Notes: a model not told the origin generated them from the sequence alone. A DNA stretch of 10,833 nt from Prevotellaceae bacterium (GCA_031258755.1 JAIRMK010000209.1:1-10833), one strand, 5' to 3'; counted from the stretch's first letter, positions 1 through 7,220 are shown. Numbers and translations: made by a program.

Positions 1-87
1 TCATTTTATGCGTAAGGGTATCAAATAATTATATTTTTTTGTTAATAGTTTATTGCATTTTTTGCTTTTCGGGTTGTAGTTTTTTTG

Positions 88-95
88 TAACATTG
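88..95 (+). promoter_or_regulatory. possible weak Bacteroidetes -7 element
   Basis: TAACATTG matches the Bacteroidetes -7 consensus TAnnTTTG with one mismatch and lies 31 bases before the carboxyltransferase start. The best upstream TTTG (61-64) is 23 bases away, slightly farther than usual, so the -33 box is unconvincing. The rest of 1-126 is AT-rich. I see no complete gene in it. Confidence 0.3.
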
Positions 96-126
96 CACCC
101 ACAATTGAAATCTTAAATTAAATTTT

Positions 127-1677
127 ATGGTAAATTTAGGAACAAAAATTAAAGAATTAAAAGAACGGCGGGAAAAGGCTATCCTGGGCGGCGGAGAGAA
201 AGCCATTGCCAAGCAAATCGCCATGGGGAAACTTCCTGTCCGCGACCGGATTAATGTGCTGCTGGACGAGGGCTCATTCCATGAGTACGACTTGTTTATC
301 GCACATGATGCACGCGAGTTCGGCATGGACGGCAAAGAACTTCCCGGCGACGGGGTTGTCATCGGTACCGGCACCATTCACGGACGTTCGGTAGCTATTT
401 ATGCGCAAGACTTCACGGTGGCGGGCGGGTCATTAGGCTCCATGCATGCCCGCAAAATTGTAAAAATGATGGATTACGCTTTACGTATGCGTATCCCGCT
501 GATTGGCATTAACGATTCGGGCGGGGCGCGTATTCAGGAAGGGGTAAATTCATTGGCCGGTTATGGCGAGATTTTCTTCCGCAATACGTTGGCCAGCGGC
601 GTCATTCCGCAAATATCCGTCATTCTGGGGCCTTGCGCCGGCGGCGCGGTGTATTCGCCTGCGCTCACCGATTACGTGTTTGTAGTAGAAAACATTTCGA
701 AGATGTTTATCACCGGGCCTGAAGTAATCAAGTCGGTGCTGGGTGAAGAAATCAGCATGGAAGAACTCGGCGGGGCGCGCGTACACAGCGAGATCACCGG
801 GAATGCCCATTTCTACGCGCTGACCGAGCAGGAATGTTTTCAACAAATTAAAACGCTGTTGTCATACATCCCCTGGAACAACGACAAGCACAGCATCCAC
901 GCAGTAGAAGAAAAACAACCGTTGAAAAAATACAACGTCGAAAAGATTGTGCCGGTCGATCCGACCAGGCCGTATGATGTGCGCGATATTATTCGCGCTG
1001 TGGTGGACGGGTCGGAGTTTTTTGAAGTGCAGGAAAAATGGGCGGCCAATATCGTAACCGGATATGGCCGCATGGGCGGGCGTACCGTGGGCTTTGTGGC
1101 CAACCAGCCGCTGGTGATGGCCGGCGTGCTCGATTGCGATTCGTCCGACAAAGCCGCGCGCTTCATCCGCTTCTGCGATGCATTCAATATCCCCATCGTA
1201 ACGCTGGAAGACATGCCGGGCTACCTGCCGGGCGTCGATCAGGAACATGCGGGGGTGATCCGTCACGGCGCGAAAGTGTTGTATGCTTACAGCGAAGCCA
1301 CCGTGCCGCGCATCACCATTATTCTGCGCAAAGCGTATGGCGGAGGATATATCGCCATGAATTCGCGCCACCTGCGCGCCGATTTCGTGTTTGCCTGGCC
1401 TACGGCCGAAATCGCGGTAATGGGGCCCGAAGGCGCCGCCAATATAATTTTCCGCAAGGAAATTACGGAAGCGCCCGACCCCGAAGCGACGCGCAAACAA
1501 AAGGTGGAAGAATACAAAGAAAAGTTCTCCAATCCATACGTGGCCGCGGCAAAAGGATACATCGACTCGGTGATCGAGCCGAAAGATACCCGGAAATTTA
1601 TCCTGCATGCCATCAATGTGTCGAAAGATAAACATGTAGGCCGGCCGAATAAAAAACACGGCATTCCACCATTTTAA
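127..1677 (+). CDS. acyl-CoA carboxyltransferase subunit (propionyl-CoA carboxylase beta / methylmalonyl-CoA decarboxylase alpha type)
   Basis: This cytosolic enzyme moves a carboxyl group between carboxybiotin and an acyl-CoA, most likely propionyl-CoA/methylmalonyl-CoA. The 516 residues cover both crotonase-like halves. The N-terminal half has DSGGARIQEG (130-139) and GPCAGGAVYSPAL (168-180), which form the acyl-CoA oxyanion hole. The C-terminal half has the biotin-side motifs MPGYLPG (363-369), RKAYGGGYIAM (401-411) and AWPTAEIAVMGPEGA (423-437). Length is normal for the family, and the start gives the usual N-terminus leading into LKERREKAILGGGE. A biotin carrier gene follows 11 bases downstream, so the two are probably co-transcribed. 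The family includes both ATP-dependent carboxylase subunits and sodium-pump decarboxylase subunits. The GPEGA motif and the GIPPF C-terminus lean towards a carboxylase, but no biotin carboxylase or membrane beta subunit is visible here to decide. The family is certain; the substrate is inferred. Confidence 0.95.
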   Translation: MVNLGTKIKELKERREKAILGGGEKAIAKQIAMGKLPVRDRINVLLDEGSFHEYDLFIAHDAREFGMDGKELPGDGVVIGTGTIHGRSVAIYAQDFTVAGGSLGSMHARKIVKMMDYALRMRIPLIGINDSGGARIQEGVNSLAGYGEIFFRNTLASGVIPQISVILGPCAGGAVYSPALTDYVFVVENISKMFITGPEVIKSVLGEEISMEELGGARVHSEITGNAHFYALTEQECFQQIKTLLSYIPWNNDKHSIHAVEEKQPLKKYNVEKIVPVDPTRPYDVRDIIRAVVDGSEFFEVQEKWAANIVTGYGRMGGRTVGFVANQPLVMAGVLDCDSSDKAARFIRFCDAFNIPIVTLEDMPGYLPGVDQEHAGVIRHGAKVLYAYSEATVPRITIILRKAYGGGYIAMNSRHLRADFVFAWPTAEIAVMGPEGAANIIFRKEITEAPDPEATRKQKVEEYKEKFSNPYVAAAKGYIDSVIEPKDTRKFILHAINVSKDKHVGRPNKKHGIPPF

Positions 1678-1688
1678 ACGATTGGCTT

Positions 1689-2081
1689 ATGAAAGAAAAC
1701 AACACAACAATCCTGCCGGAAAGTCCGGAACCCGAATACAAAACGTTACGGATTTTTGAAGAAGGGCGGAATTATAAAACGACATTCACCAAAAAATTTC
1801 AAACCCGCAAGGCGTGGGTTAGACCCAATCCCGAAGAAATAAAAACGTTTATTCCCGGATCGGTGCAAAAAATACTGGTGAAAACAGGGCAGGCGGTAAA
1901 GGCCGGCGATGAATTAGTCGTTTTTGAGGCCATGAAGATGCACAACATTATTCGTGCGCCTTTCGACGGCAAAATAACCGCTATTCCGGTGAAGGCCGGC
2001 GACAAATTACCCCGCGGCGCCGTTATGCTGACGCTTAAACAAACCTTTCCCGAATCTAAGAATAAAGGCAAAAGGAAATAA
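1689..2081 (+). CDS. biotin carboxyl carrier protein (biotin/lipoyl-attachment domain)
   Basis: This small protein of 130 residues carries covalently bound biotin between the two half-reactions of a carboxylase or decarboxylase. The biotinyl domain occupies about residues 50-118, with the attachment motif EAMKM at 80-84, so Lys83 should be biotinylated. The flanking IPGSV (55-59), V-K-A-G-D (70-74) and AGDKLPRG (103-110) fit the barrel fold. Residues 1-50 are a charged segment with FTKKFQTRKAW (33-43) rather than the Pro/Ala-rich linker found in many carriers. Its start is 11 bases after the carboxyltransferase stop, so the two proteins very likely work in one complex. The C-terminus is Lys-rich. 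The domain call is firm; the complex it belongs to is inferred from position. Confidence 0.92.
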   Translation: MKENNTTILPESPEPEYKTLRIFEEGRNYKTTFTKKFQTRKAWVRPNPEEIKTFIPGSVQKILVKTGQAVKAGDELVVFEAMKMHNIIRAPFDGKITAIPVKAGDKLPRGAVMLTLKQTFPESKNKGKRK

Positions 2082-2086
2082 TGTGC

Positions 2087-2118
2087 TAATGTGACTAATT
2101 GTTTAATGTGACTAATTG
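2087..2118. repeat. 15-bp direct repeat, two copies
   Basis: TAATGTGACTAATTG occurs exactly at 2087-2101 and 2104-2118, separated by two bases (period 17). It lies just after the biotin carrier stop. The extra upstream GCTAATG suggests a partial third unit. The function is unknown; replication slippage could account for it. Confidence 0.85.
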
Positions 2119-2191
2119 AAGAGCAAGTAAAGTGTAAGACGTTAAGCGAAGCAGAGCGCCACGGCGGTTTTTGTTGTTACATTCACCATTA

Positions 2192-2217
2192 TCTAAAAGT
2201 CTAATGTCTAATATCTG
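2192..2217. repeat. short tandem TCTAAT repeat
   Basis: The stretch reads as TCTAAAAG, TCTAATG, TCTAATA, TCTG, which is a degenerate heptad array. It shares the CTAAT core with the direct repeat at 2087-2118, so both may be remnants of one larger array. It sits where a -33 box for the downstream promoter would be expected. Confidence 0.6.
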
Positions 2218-2226
2218 TTTTTTTCG

Positions 2227-2234
2227 TATCTTTG
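2227..2234 (+). promoter_or_regulatory. Bacteroidetes -7 promoter element before the arginine deiminase gene
   Basis: TATCTTTG is a perfect match to the Bacteroidetes -7 consensus TAnnTTTG and is followed by C, as is common. A clear -33 TTG at the usual spacing is missing; the bases there belong to the TCTAAT repeat. The element ends only 7 bases before the ATG at 2242, so the predicted transcript would have almost no leader. Confidence 0.65.
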
Positions 2235-2241
2235 CTACACG

Positions 2242-3504
2242 ATGGAACCACTGGAAGTAAATATACAATCGGAAATCGGGGCGCTGGAGGCCGTGCTGCT
2301 GCACACCCCCGGCCCCGAAGTGGAAAACATGACGCCCAAAGACGCCCAGCGGGCGCTGTATAGCGACATCCTCAACCTGTCGATTGCCCAAAAAGAGTAT
2401 GAACAGTTAGAAGGCATACTGTCGAAAGTGAGCCGCGTGTATCAATTGAAAGATTTGTTGCTGAAAGTACTGGAAAACCAAAAGGAGCGGCAGGCGCTGG
2501 TGGAAAAAATATGCGCCGCCGAACAGGCGCCCGATTATTCCGGCCTGCTGATGGATATGCCGGCACGCACCCTGTGCCGTGTCTTGATTGAAGGCCTTCC
2601 GGCACGCATCGACAACCTCACCGCCTTTCTGAACGACGATTATTACGCGCTGTTCCCGCTCTACAACTTTTATTTTACCCGCGACGCCGCTATGGTCGCA
2701 GGAAACCGTGTGCTTCTTGGGAAAATGGCCAACACCGTACGTTTACGCGAGTCGTTAATCATGGAAGCGCTGTTCAAAAGTCCGCATTTTACGGTGCAAC
2801 AACTCATCAATCCCTATCATGCCGCATCCGGCGCAAAAATAAACATTGAAGGCGGCGATGTGCTCGTGGCACGCCACGATGTGCTGATTATCGGCAACGG
2901 CGTACGCACGTCATCACAAGGCATTGATTTTATTTTGTCGCAACTGTGCAACAATCCCAGCGAGGAGCCCATACACATACTGGTACAGCAGTTGCCTTCA
3001 CAACCCGAGTCGTTTATTCACCTCGACATGGTGTTCACGCTGCTTGATGTGGACAAGTGCATGGTGTTTGACCCGCTAATTTTGGAAGACAACCGCTACG
3101 AAACCATCCACATTACGGTGACGCGCGGAAAAGTGGAAAAAATAAAATATGTACAGGGACTTCTTCCCAGCCTGAAAAAACTGGGGATTGACCTGGATCC
3201 GGTGAGCTGCGGCGGCACAAAAGATGAATGGATCCAAGAGCGCGAACAGTGGCACAGCGGCGCCAATTTCTTCGCCATAGCGCCGGGCAAGGTGCTGAGC
3301 TATGCCCGCAACATTCACACCATCGAAGAAATGAACAAGCACGGTTTCGATGTGATTAAAGCCGCCGACGTATTAACCGGCAAGGTAAACCTCAACCATG
3401 TAAAACGGTGTGTGGTGACGCTTGAAGGCTCGGAATTGCCGCGCGGCGGCGGCGGGCCACGCTGCATGACCCTGCCTTTGCGCCGAAAACCCATACAATG
3501 GTAA
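2242..3504 (+). CDS. arcA: arginine deiminase
   Basis: Predicted to hydrolyse L-arginine to L-citrulline and ammonia in the cytoplasm. The 420-residue length is typical for the family. Guanidino-modifying enzyme motifs appear in order: SEIGALEAVLLHTPG (10-24), FTRD with Asp148 (145-148), IEGGDV with Glu203 (202-207), HLDMVF with His260 and Asp262 (260-265), REQWHSGAN (334-342) and the nucleophile loop RGGGGPRCM with Cys408 (401-409). All expected catalytic residues are present. By recalled alignment to the Pseudomonas enzyme, the substrate-contacting arginines at 167 and 222 are kept, but the arginine five residues before the catalytic Cys is glycine (403). The start fits the family's N-terminus. 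No ornithine carbamoyltransferase or carbamate kinase gene is nearby, so the ATP-yielding pathway is not shown here. The last 7 bases overlap truB, suggesting translational coupling. Confidence 0.85.
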   Translation: MEPLEVNIQSEIGALEAVLLHTPGPEVENMTPKDAQRALYSDILNLSIAQKEYEQLEGILSKVSRVYQLKDLLLKVLENQKERQALVEKICAAEQAPDYSGLLMDMPARTLCRVLIEGLPARIDNLTAFLNDDYYALFPLYNFYFTRDAAMVAGNRVLLGKMANTVRLRESLIMEALFKSPHFTVQQLINPYHAASGAKINIEGGDVLVARHDVLIIGNGVRTSSQGIDFILSQLCNNPSEEPIHILVQQLPSQPESFIHLDMVFTLLDVDKCMVFDPLILEDNRYETIHITVTRGKVEKIKYVQGLLPSLKKLGIDLDPVSCGGTKDEWIQEREQWHSGANFFAIAPGKVLSYARNIHTIEEMNKHGFDVIKAADVLTGKVNLNHVKRCVVTLEGSELPRGGGGPRCMTLPLRRKPIQW

Positions 3505-4241
3505 CGCCTATGCCGTTTGACTTTAATCTCGAAGAAGGAGCCATCATCCCCGTAGATAAACCTTACGGATGGACTTCGGCCGATGTGGTGCGGAAAGTGA
3601 AATTCATGTTACAGAAGAAAACAGGGCTGAAGCACATTAAAGTAGGACATGCCGGAACCCTCGACCCGCTGGCCACAGGGCTTTTGGTGTTGTGTGCAGG
3701 CAAAGCCACGAAACAAACCGAACGCTTGCAGGCCGAAGAAAAAGAGTATGTAGCCCACATCCGTCTGGGCGCCACCACGCCGTCGTTCGACCTTGAAAAA
3801 GAAATTGACCACACGTATCCGTTTGAGCACATCACGCGCGAAGCGGTGGAACAGGCGCTGCAACAATTTACCGGCACACAGGAGCAGGTGCCGCCTGTTT
3901 TTTCCGCCAAGTTAATCGACGGAAAGCGGGCATACACGCTGGCGCGGGAAGGCAAAACAACCGAAATGAAACCGGCGGTGGTCACCATTTATGAAATGGA
4001 AATTCAACATTTTGCATTGCCCAAATTAATCGTTAGAATAACTTGCAGCAAAGGGACTTATATCCGGTCTTTAGCCCGCGATCTGGGCGTTGCCCTGCAA
4101 AGCGGGGGGCATCTTACGGATTTACGGCGTACCCGTAGCGGAAAATACCACATTTCAAACGCTTGCAGTATCGCTGAAATAGAAAATAAGCTCAAAAATT
4201 GGAAAGTCGAAAAAGATGTTGTACCTTTGCGGCTTGTATAA
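3498..4241 (+). CDS. truB: tRNA pseudouridine(55) synthase TruB
   Basis: Isomerises uridine 55 in the T-loop of tRNAs to pseudouridine. The signature GHAGTLDPLATGLL (50-63) contains the catalytic Asp56. VDKPYGWTS (19-27) and the later KGTYIRSLARDLG segment, which contacts the T-loop, also match the family. At 247 residues it is the short form, lacking a full C-terminal PUA domain, which I recall as common in Bacteroidetes. The chosen start overlaps the arginine deiminase stop by 7 bases. A second in-frame ATG at 3510 would give MPFDFNLEEG and fits homologues equally well; neither has a clear ribosome binding site. The 3' end carries a probable promoter for queA. Confidence 0.95.
   Translation: MVTPMPFDFNLEEGAIIPVDKPYGWTSADVVRKVKFMLQKKTGLKHIKVGHAGTLDPLATGLLVLCAGKATKQTERLQAEEKEYVAHIRLGATTPSFDLEKEIDHTYPFEHITREAVEQALQQFTGTQEQVPPVFSAKLIDGKRAYTLAREGKTTEMKPAVVTIYEMEIQHFALPKLIVRITCSKGTYIRSLARDLGVALQSGGHLTDLRRTRSGKYHISNACSIAEIENKLKNWKVEKDVVPLRLV
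4199..4229 (+). promoter_or_regulatory. Bacteroidetes-type promoter for queA inside the truB 3' end
   Basis: TTG at 4199-4201 is separated by 20 bases from TACCTTTG at 4222-4229, a good match to the -33/-7 arrangement of Bacteroidetes promoters. Transcription would start near 4234, about 30 bases before the queA ATG. The whole element lies in truB coding sequence, so it adds a second promoter to the gene cluster. Confidence 0.6.
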
Positions 4242-4242
4242 A

Positions 4243-4262
4243 ATACAGGTGTTTTTCTGTAT
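4243..4262 (+). promoter_or_regulatory. small inverted repeat directly before the queA start codon
   Basis: ATACAG at 4243-4248 pairs perfectly with CTGTAT at 4257-4262 across an 8-base loop, and the right arm touches the ATG at 4263. The stem has only six base pairs and is AT-rich, so any effect on translation would be modest. It does not resemble a preQ1 riboswitch that I recognise. Confidence 0.35.
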
Positions 4263-5312
4263 ATGAAACTTTCACATTTTAACTTCAAATTACCGAATGA
4301 TCTTATTGCCAAATACCCGGCTAAGTACCGGGATGAGTCGCGTTTAATGGTATTAAACCGGAAAAATGGCAAGATAGACCATAAAATTTTTAAAGATCTC
4401 ATCAAATATTTTTCCGATGGCGATGTGATCATCTTCAATAACACCAAAGTTTTTCCGGCCCGCCTGTATGGGAACAAAGAAAAAACAGGCGCCGAAATAG
4501 AAGTGTTTTTATTGCGGGAACTCAATCCCGATCAACGGCTATGGGATGTATTGGTGGATCCGGCGAGGAAGATCCGCATCGGCAACAAACTTTATTTCGG
4601 TGAAGACGATGCGCTGGTGGCCGAAGTGATTGATAACACCACTTCGCGCGGCCGTACCCTGCGTTTTTTATTCGACGGCACTTACGAAGAATTTAAAAAG
4701 ACCCTTTTCCTTTTAGGCGAAATGCCGCTTCCGAAATGGGTACGTAAACAAGTGGAGAACATCGATAACGAACGGTACCAGACTATTTATGCAAAACATG
4801 AAGGCGCCGTTGCCGCGCCGGCTGCGGGGCTGCATTTCAGTCGCGAACTGTTGAAACGGCTCGAGATCAAAGGGGTGAACTTTGCCGAAATCACGTTGCA
4901 CATGGGGCTTGGGAGCTTCCGTACGGTAGATGTGGAAGACCTCACCAAACACAAAATGGATTCGGAACAAATTATTGTTTCAAAAGAAACCGTAGATGTC
5001 GTAAATAACGCAAAATTAAATAAACAAAACGTATGCGCCGTAGGAACTACCGTGCTGCGTGCCATAGAAACCACGGTAACCACTCAGGGCCTGTTGAAAC
5101 CTTATGAAGGCTGGACTAACAAATTCATTTTTCCACCCTACGATTTTAATGTGCCCAACCGCCTGATTACAAACTTTCATCTCCCCTATTCCACCTTGCT
5201 CATGTCGGTAGCAGCCTTTGGCGGCTACGATCAAACGATGAAAGCTTACGAAGTTGCCGTAAAAGAAAAATATCACTTCGGCACTTACGGCGATGCGTTG
5301 CTAATCATTTAA
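4263..5312 (+). CDS. queA: S-adenosylmethionine:tRNA ribosyltransferase-isomerase QueA
   Basis: Transfers and rearranges the ribosyl group of S-adenosylmethionine onto preQ1 at the wobble position of GUN-anticodon tRNAs, giving epoxyqueuosine, the penultimate step to queuosine. At 349 residues it is a normal full length. Family motifs in order are LPNDLIAKYPAKYRDESRLMVLNR near the N-terminus, IIFNNTKVFPARLYG (about 56-70), EGAVAAPAAGLHF (about 180-192), LHMGLGSFRTV (about 213-223) and, near the C-terminus, NFHLPYSTLLMSVAAF and YGDALLII. The start is the first ATG after truB (21-base gap) and fits the family N-terminus. A promoter inside truB and a small hairpin lie just upstream. dprA follows after 11 bases, so this gene probably heads a queA-dprA-tatD transcript. 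No other queuosine gene is in the window. Confidence 0.97.
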   Translation: MKLSHFNFKLPNDLIAKYPAKYRDESRLMVLNRKNGKIDHKIFKDLIKYFSDGDVIIFNNTKVFPARLYGNKEKTGAEIEVFLLRELNPDQRLWDVLVDPARKIRIGNKLYFGEDDALVAEVIDNTTSRGRTLRFLFDGTYEEFKKTLFLLGEMPLPKWVRKQVENIDNERYQTIYAKHEGAVAAPAAGLHFSRELLKRLEIKGVNFAEITLHMGLGSFRTVDVEDLTKHKMDSEQIIVSKETVDVVNNAKLNKQNVCAVGTTVLRAIETTVTTQGLLKPYEGWTNKFIFPPYDFNVPNRLITNFHLPYSTLLMSVAAFGGYDQTMKAYEVAVKEKYHFGTYGDALLII

Positions 5313-5323
5313 ACGAAGGGCGT

Positions 5324-6442
5324 ATGGGGCCCGATGAACTAAAGTATTATATTGCCCTGACACTAACTCCCGGCGTGGGGAGTATTCTGGCCAAGCGTCT
5401 TATTGCATACTGTGGCAGCGCCCAGGCCGTGCTTACCTCCACCCGCGGCATGTTGCAAAAAATTCCCGGCATAGGGAGTGTGTTGGCAAGTGAACTTGCG
5501 GCGCAACAGCAACAAGCGCTAAAACAGGCCGAACAAGAACTTCTTTTCATTGAAAAAAACAAGATAAAAACGTATTGTTATTGCGATAACGACTATCCCG
5601 AACGCTTGCGGCACTGCGAAGATTCGCCTATCGTGTTATTCGCCAAAGGCAATATTGACTTCAACCGCACGAAGTTTCTCAGCGTGGTAGGCACCCGGCA
5701 GGCCACGCCATACGGACAAATGAACTGCGAAAAAATTATCGGCCAATTGGCCGAACGCGGACACCAGCCTGTCATTGTAAGCGGACTGGCCTACGGTATT
5801 GATATTTGCGCACACCGTGCAGCGCTGCAAAATAAACTCGACACTGTGGCGGTGATGGCTACCGGCCTCGATAAAATCTACCCTTCTTCCCACTTGGCCA
5901 CCGCCCGCCAAATCGTTGAACATGGTGCATGCGTGAGCGATTTTGTATCCAACACTTTGCTCGACCGGAAAAATTTTTTGAAACGCAACCGCATTATTGC
6001 TGGCTTGTCGGATGCTACCCTCATTATAGAATCACGCATCAAAGGCGGCGCACTGGTAACGGCCGATATCGCCATGTCGTATAACCGCGATGTGCTTGCT
6101 GTGCCCGGCCGCGTGGGCGACCTCGCCTCGGAAGGATGCAATGCCCTGATTAAACAAAACAAGGCCGCTCTCGCAGAAACCGCCGCCGACATAGAATATG
6201 TGCTGGGATGGGAACAACCAACCGGCAACGCGCCGGCAAAACAAATGACATTATTCAACGACCTCGCCGATGAGGAAAAACAAATTTTCACCATACTGAA
6301 AGAGCAGGATACCGTTGGAATAGATGCGCTTTCCTATCGCACCAATATTGCAATAGGACGATTGTCGGCGCTATTGCTTCAAATGGAGTTTAAAGATATC
6401 GTAAAAAATTTACCCGGCAAACAATACACGCTAAAAAAATAA
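5324..6442 (+). CDS. dprA: DNA-processing protein DprA
   Basis: DprA (Smf) binds incoming single-stranded DNA during natural transformation and loads RecA. The 372 residues show three parts. A helix-hairpin-helix-like N-terminal segment (about 1-70) contains PGVGS (16-20) and PGIGS (48-52). The Rossmann-like core follows (about 90-290), with VVGTRQATPYG (121-131), SGLAYGIDICAHRAAL (153-168), KRNRIIAGLS (220-229), ESRIKGGALVTA (236-247) and SEGCNALI (269-276). The C-terminus (about 312-370) looks like a winged-helix domain. All key core motifs are intact. It starts 11 bases after queA and ends 10 bases before the TatD gene. The family is also widespread in bacteria not known to be competent, so its presence does not prove transformability. 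Confidence 0.97.
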   Translation: MGPDELKYYIALTLTPGVGSILAKRLIAYCGSAQAVLTSTRGMLQKIPGIGSVLASELAAQQQQALKQAEQELLFIEKNKIKTYCYCDNDYPERLRHCEDSPIVLFAKGNIDFNRTKFLSVVGTRQATPYGQMNCEKIIGQLAERGHQPVIVSGLAYGIDICAHRAALQNKLDTVAVMATGLDKIYPSSHLATARQIVEHGACVSDFVSNTLLDRKNFLKRNRIIAGLSDATLIIESRIKGGALVTADIAMSYNRDVLAVPGRVGDLASEGCNALIKQNKAALAETAADIEYVLGWEQPTGNAPAKQMTLFNDLADEEKQIFTILKEQDTVGIDALSYRTNIAIGRLSALLLQMEFKDIVKNLPGKQYTLKK

Positions 6443-6452
6443 TTTTTTCAAT

Positions 6453-7220
6453 ATGATCATAGATTCACACGTACATTTATATATGGATGATTTTGCAGCC
6501 GATTTGGACGAGGTAATAGCGCGGGCGCAAGCTGCAAATGTACATAAATTCATTATTCCCGGTGTGGACAAAGCCGCTTTCGAGCCCATGATGAATGTGG
6601 TACGCCGGTATCCCGGCCTTTGCTTTCCCTGTGTGGGACTACACCCCACCGATGTGCGGCACGATTGGCAAAATGAAATTGAATTTGTGGAAAGTCAATT
6701 GAAGAAAAAAGGATTTGTCGCTGTGGGTGAAACGGGCTTAGACCTGCACCACAGCAAGGATTTTATTACTGAGCAGTGTCTCGCTTTCGAAACGCAAATG
6801 CATCTTTCCGTACAATATGACCTGCCGCTCATTATCCATGTTCGCGAGGCTTTTGATTTATTGTTCGACGTGCTCGACAAGGTCAAAGGATTGCCGCTAC
6901 GCGGCGTTTTTCATGCGTTCTCGGGAACCACAGAAATATTCAACTGCATCCGTCAATATGGCCATTTTAAAATAGGTGTCGGCGGTGTGGTGACTTTCAA
7001 AAATGCGGAACTTGCAAATGTGGTAAAAAATAGCGAACTTAGTGATATTATTCTCGAAACCGATGCGCCGTGGCTGGCTCCTGTACCCTTTCGCGGACGT
7101 CGTAACGAAAGTAGCTATTTAAGTCATATTGCAACTAAAGTAGCCGAGCTAAAAGGTTGCACAAAGGAAGAAGTAGAAGAGGCTGCAACCTATAATACCA
7201 TACGGCTGTTCAGTATATAA
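6453..7220 (+). CDS. tatD: TatD family metal-dependent hydrolase (DNase)
   Basis: A TIM-barrel amidohydrolase-superfamily protein; characterised TatD relatives are metal-dependent nucleases acting in DNA fragmentation or repair. The 255-residue length is standard. Expected metal ligands are all visible: His6 and His8 (DSHVHLY), Glu93 (VGETGLD), His129 (LIIHVRE), His154 (VFHAFSG) and Asp204 (ETDAPWLAP). The family signature VPFRGRRNESSYL spans 211-223. It begins 10 bases after dprA, consistent with co-transcription, which pairs two DNA-related functions. Which TatD paralogue it corresponds to (TatD, YcfH or YjjV in Escherichia coli) cannot be settled from sequence reading; the substrate is therefore uncertain. 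Confidence 0.93.
   Translation: MIIDSHVHLYMDDFAADLDEVIARAQAANVHKFIIPGVDKAAFEPMMNVVRRYPGLCFPCVGLHPTDVRHDWQNEIEFVESQLKKKGFVAVGETGLDLHHSKDFITEQCLAFETQMHLSVQYDLPLIIHVREAFDLLFDVLDKVKGLPLRGVFHAFSGTTEIFNCIRQYGHFKIGVGGVVTFKNAELANVVKNSELSDIILETDAPWLAPVPFRGRRNESSYLSHIATKVAELKGCTKEEVEEAATYNTIRLFSI

Noticed and set aside
3..119. A plus-strand frame reading like a lipoprotein signal (LLIVYCIFCFSGC) before the first gene
   Set aside because: It has no proper start codon in the window, stops just before the carboxyltransferase, and its hydrophobicity follows from the run of T-rich codons.
862..1659. A 265-residue open frame on the minus strand inside the carboxyltransferase gene
   Set aside because: It is fully antisense to a strongly conserved gene, is rich in His, Arg and Phe as expected from the reverse frame, and shows no recognisable motif.
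2145..2175. GC-rich island followed by a T-run, considered as a terminator after the biotin carrier gene
   Set aside because: The only possible stem is about 3-4 bp with a very small loop, too weak for a rho-independent terminator.
3438..3447. GC-rich palindrome GCCGCGCGGC near the end of the arginine deiminase gene
   Set aside because: It encodes the conserved LPRG part of the active-site loop, and no U-run follows. Codon choice explains it better than a terminator.
5324..7220. dprA next to a TatD nuclease, considered as a defence or DNA-uptake island
   Set aside because: Both are common housekeeping families with intact ordinary domains and no accompanying toxin, restriction or phage-related gene, so the adjacency alone does not support a new system.
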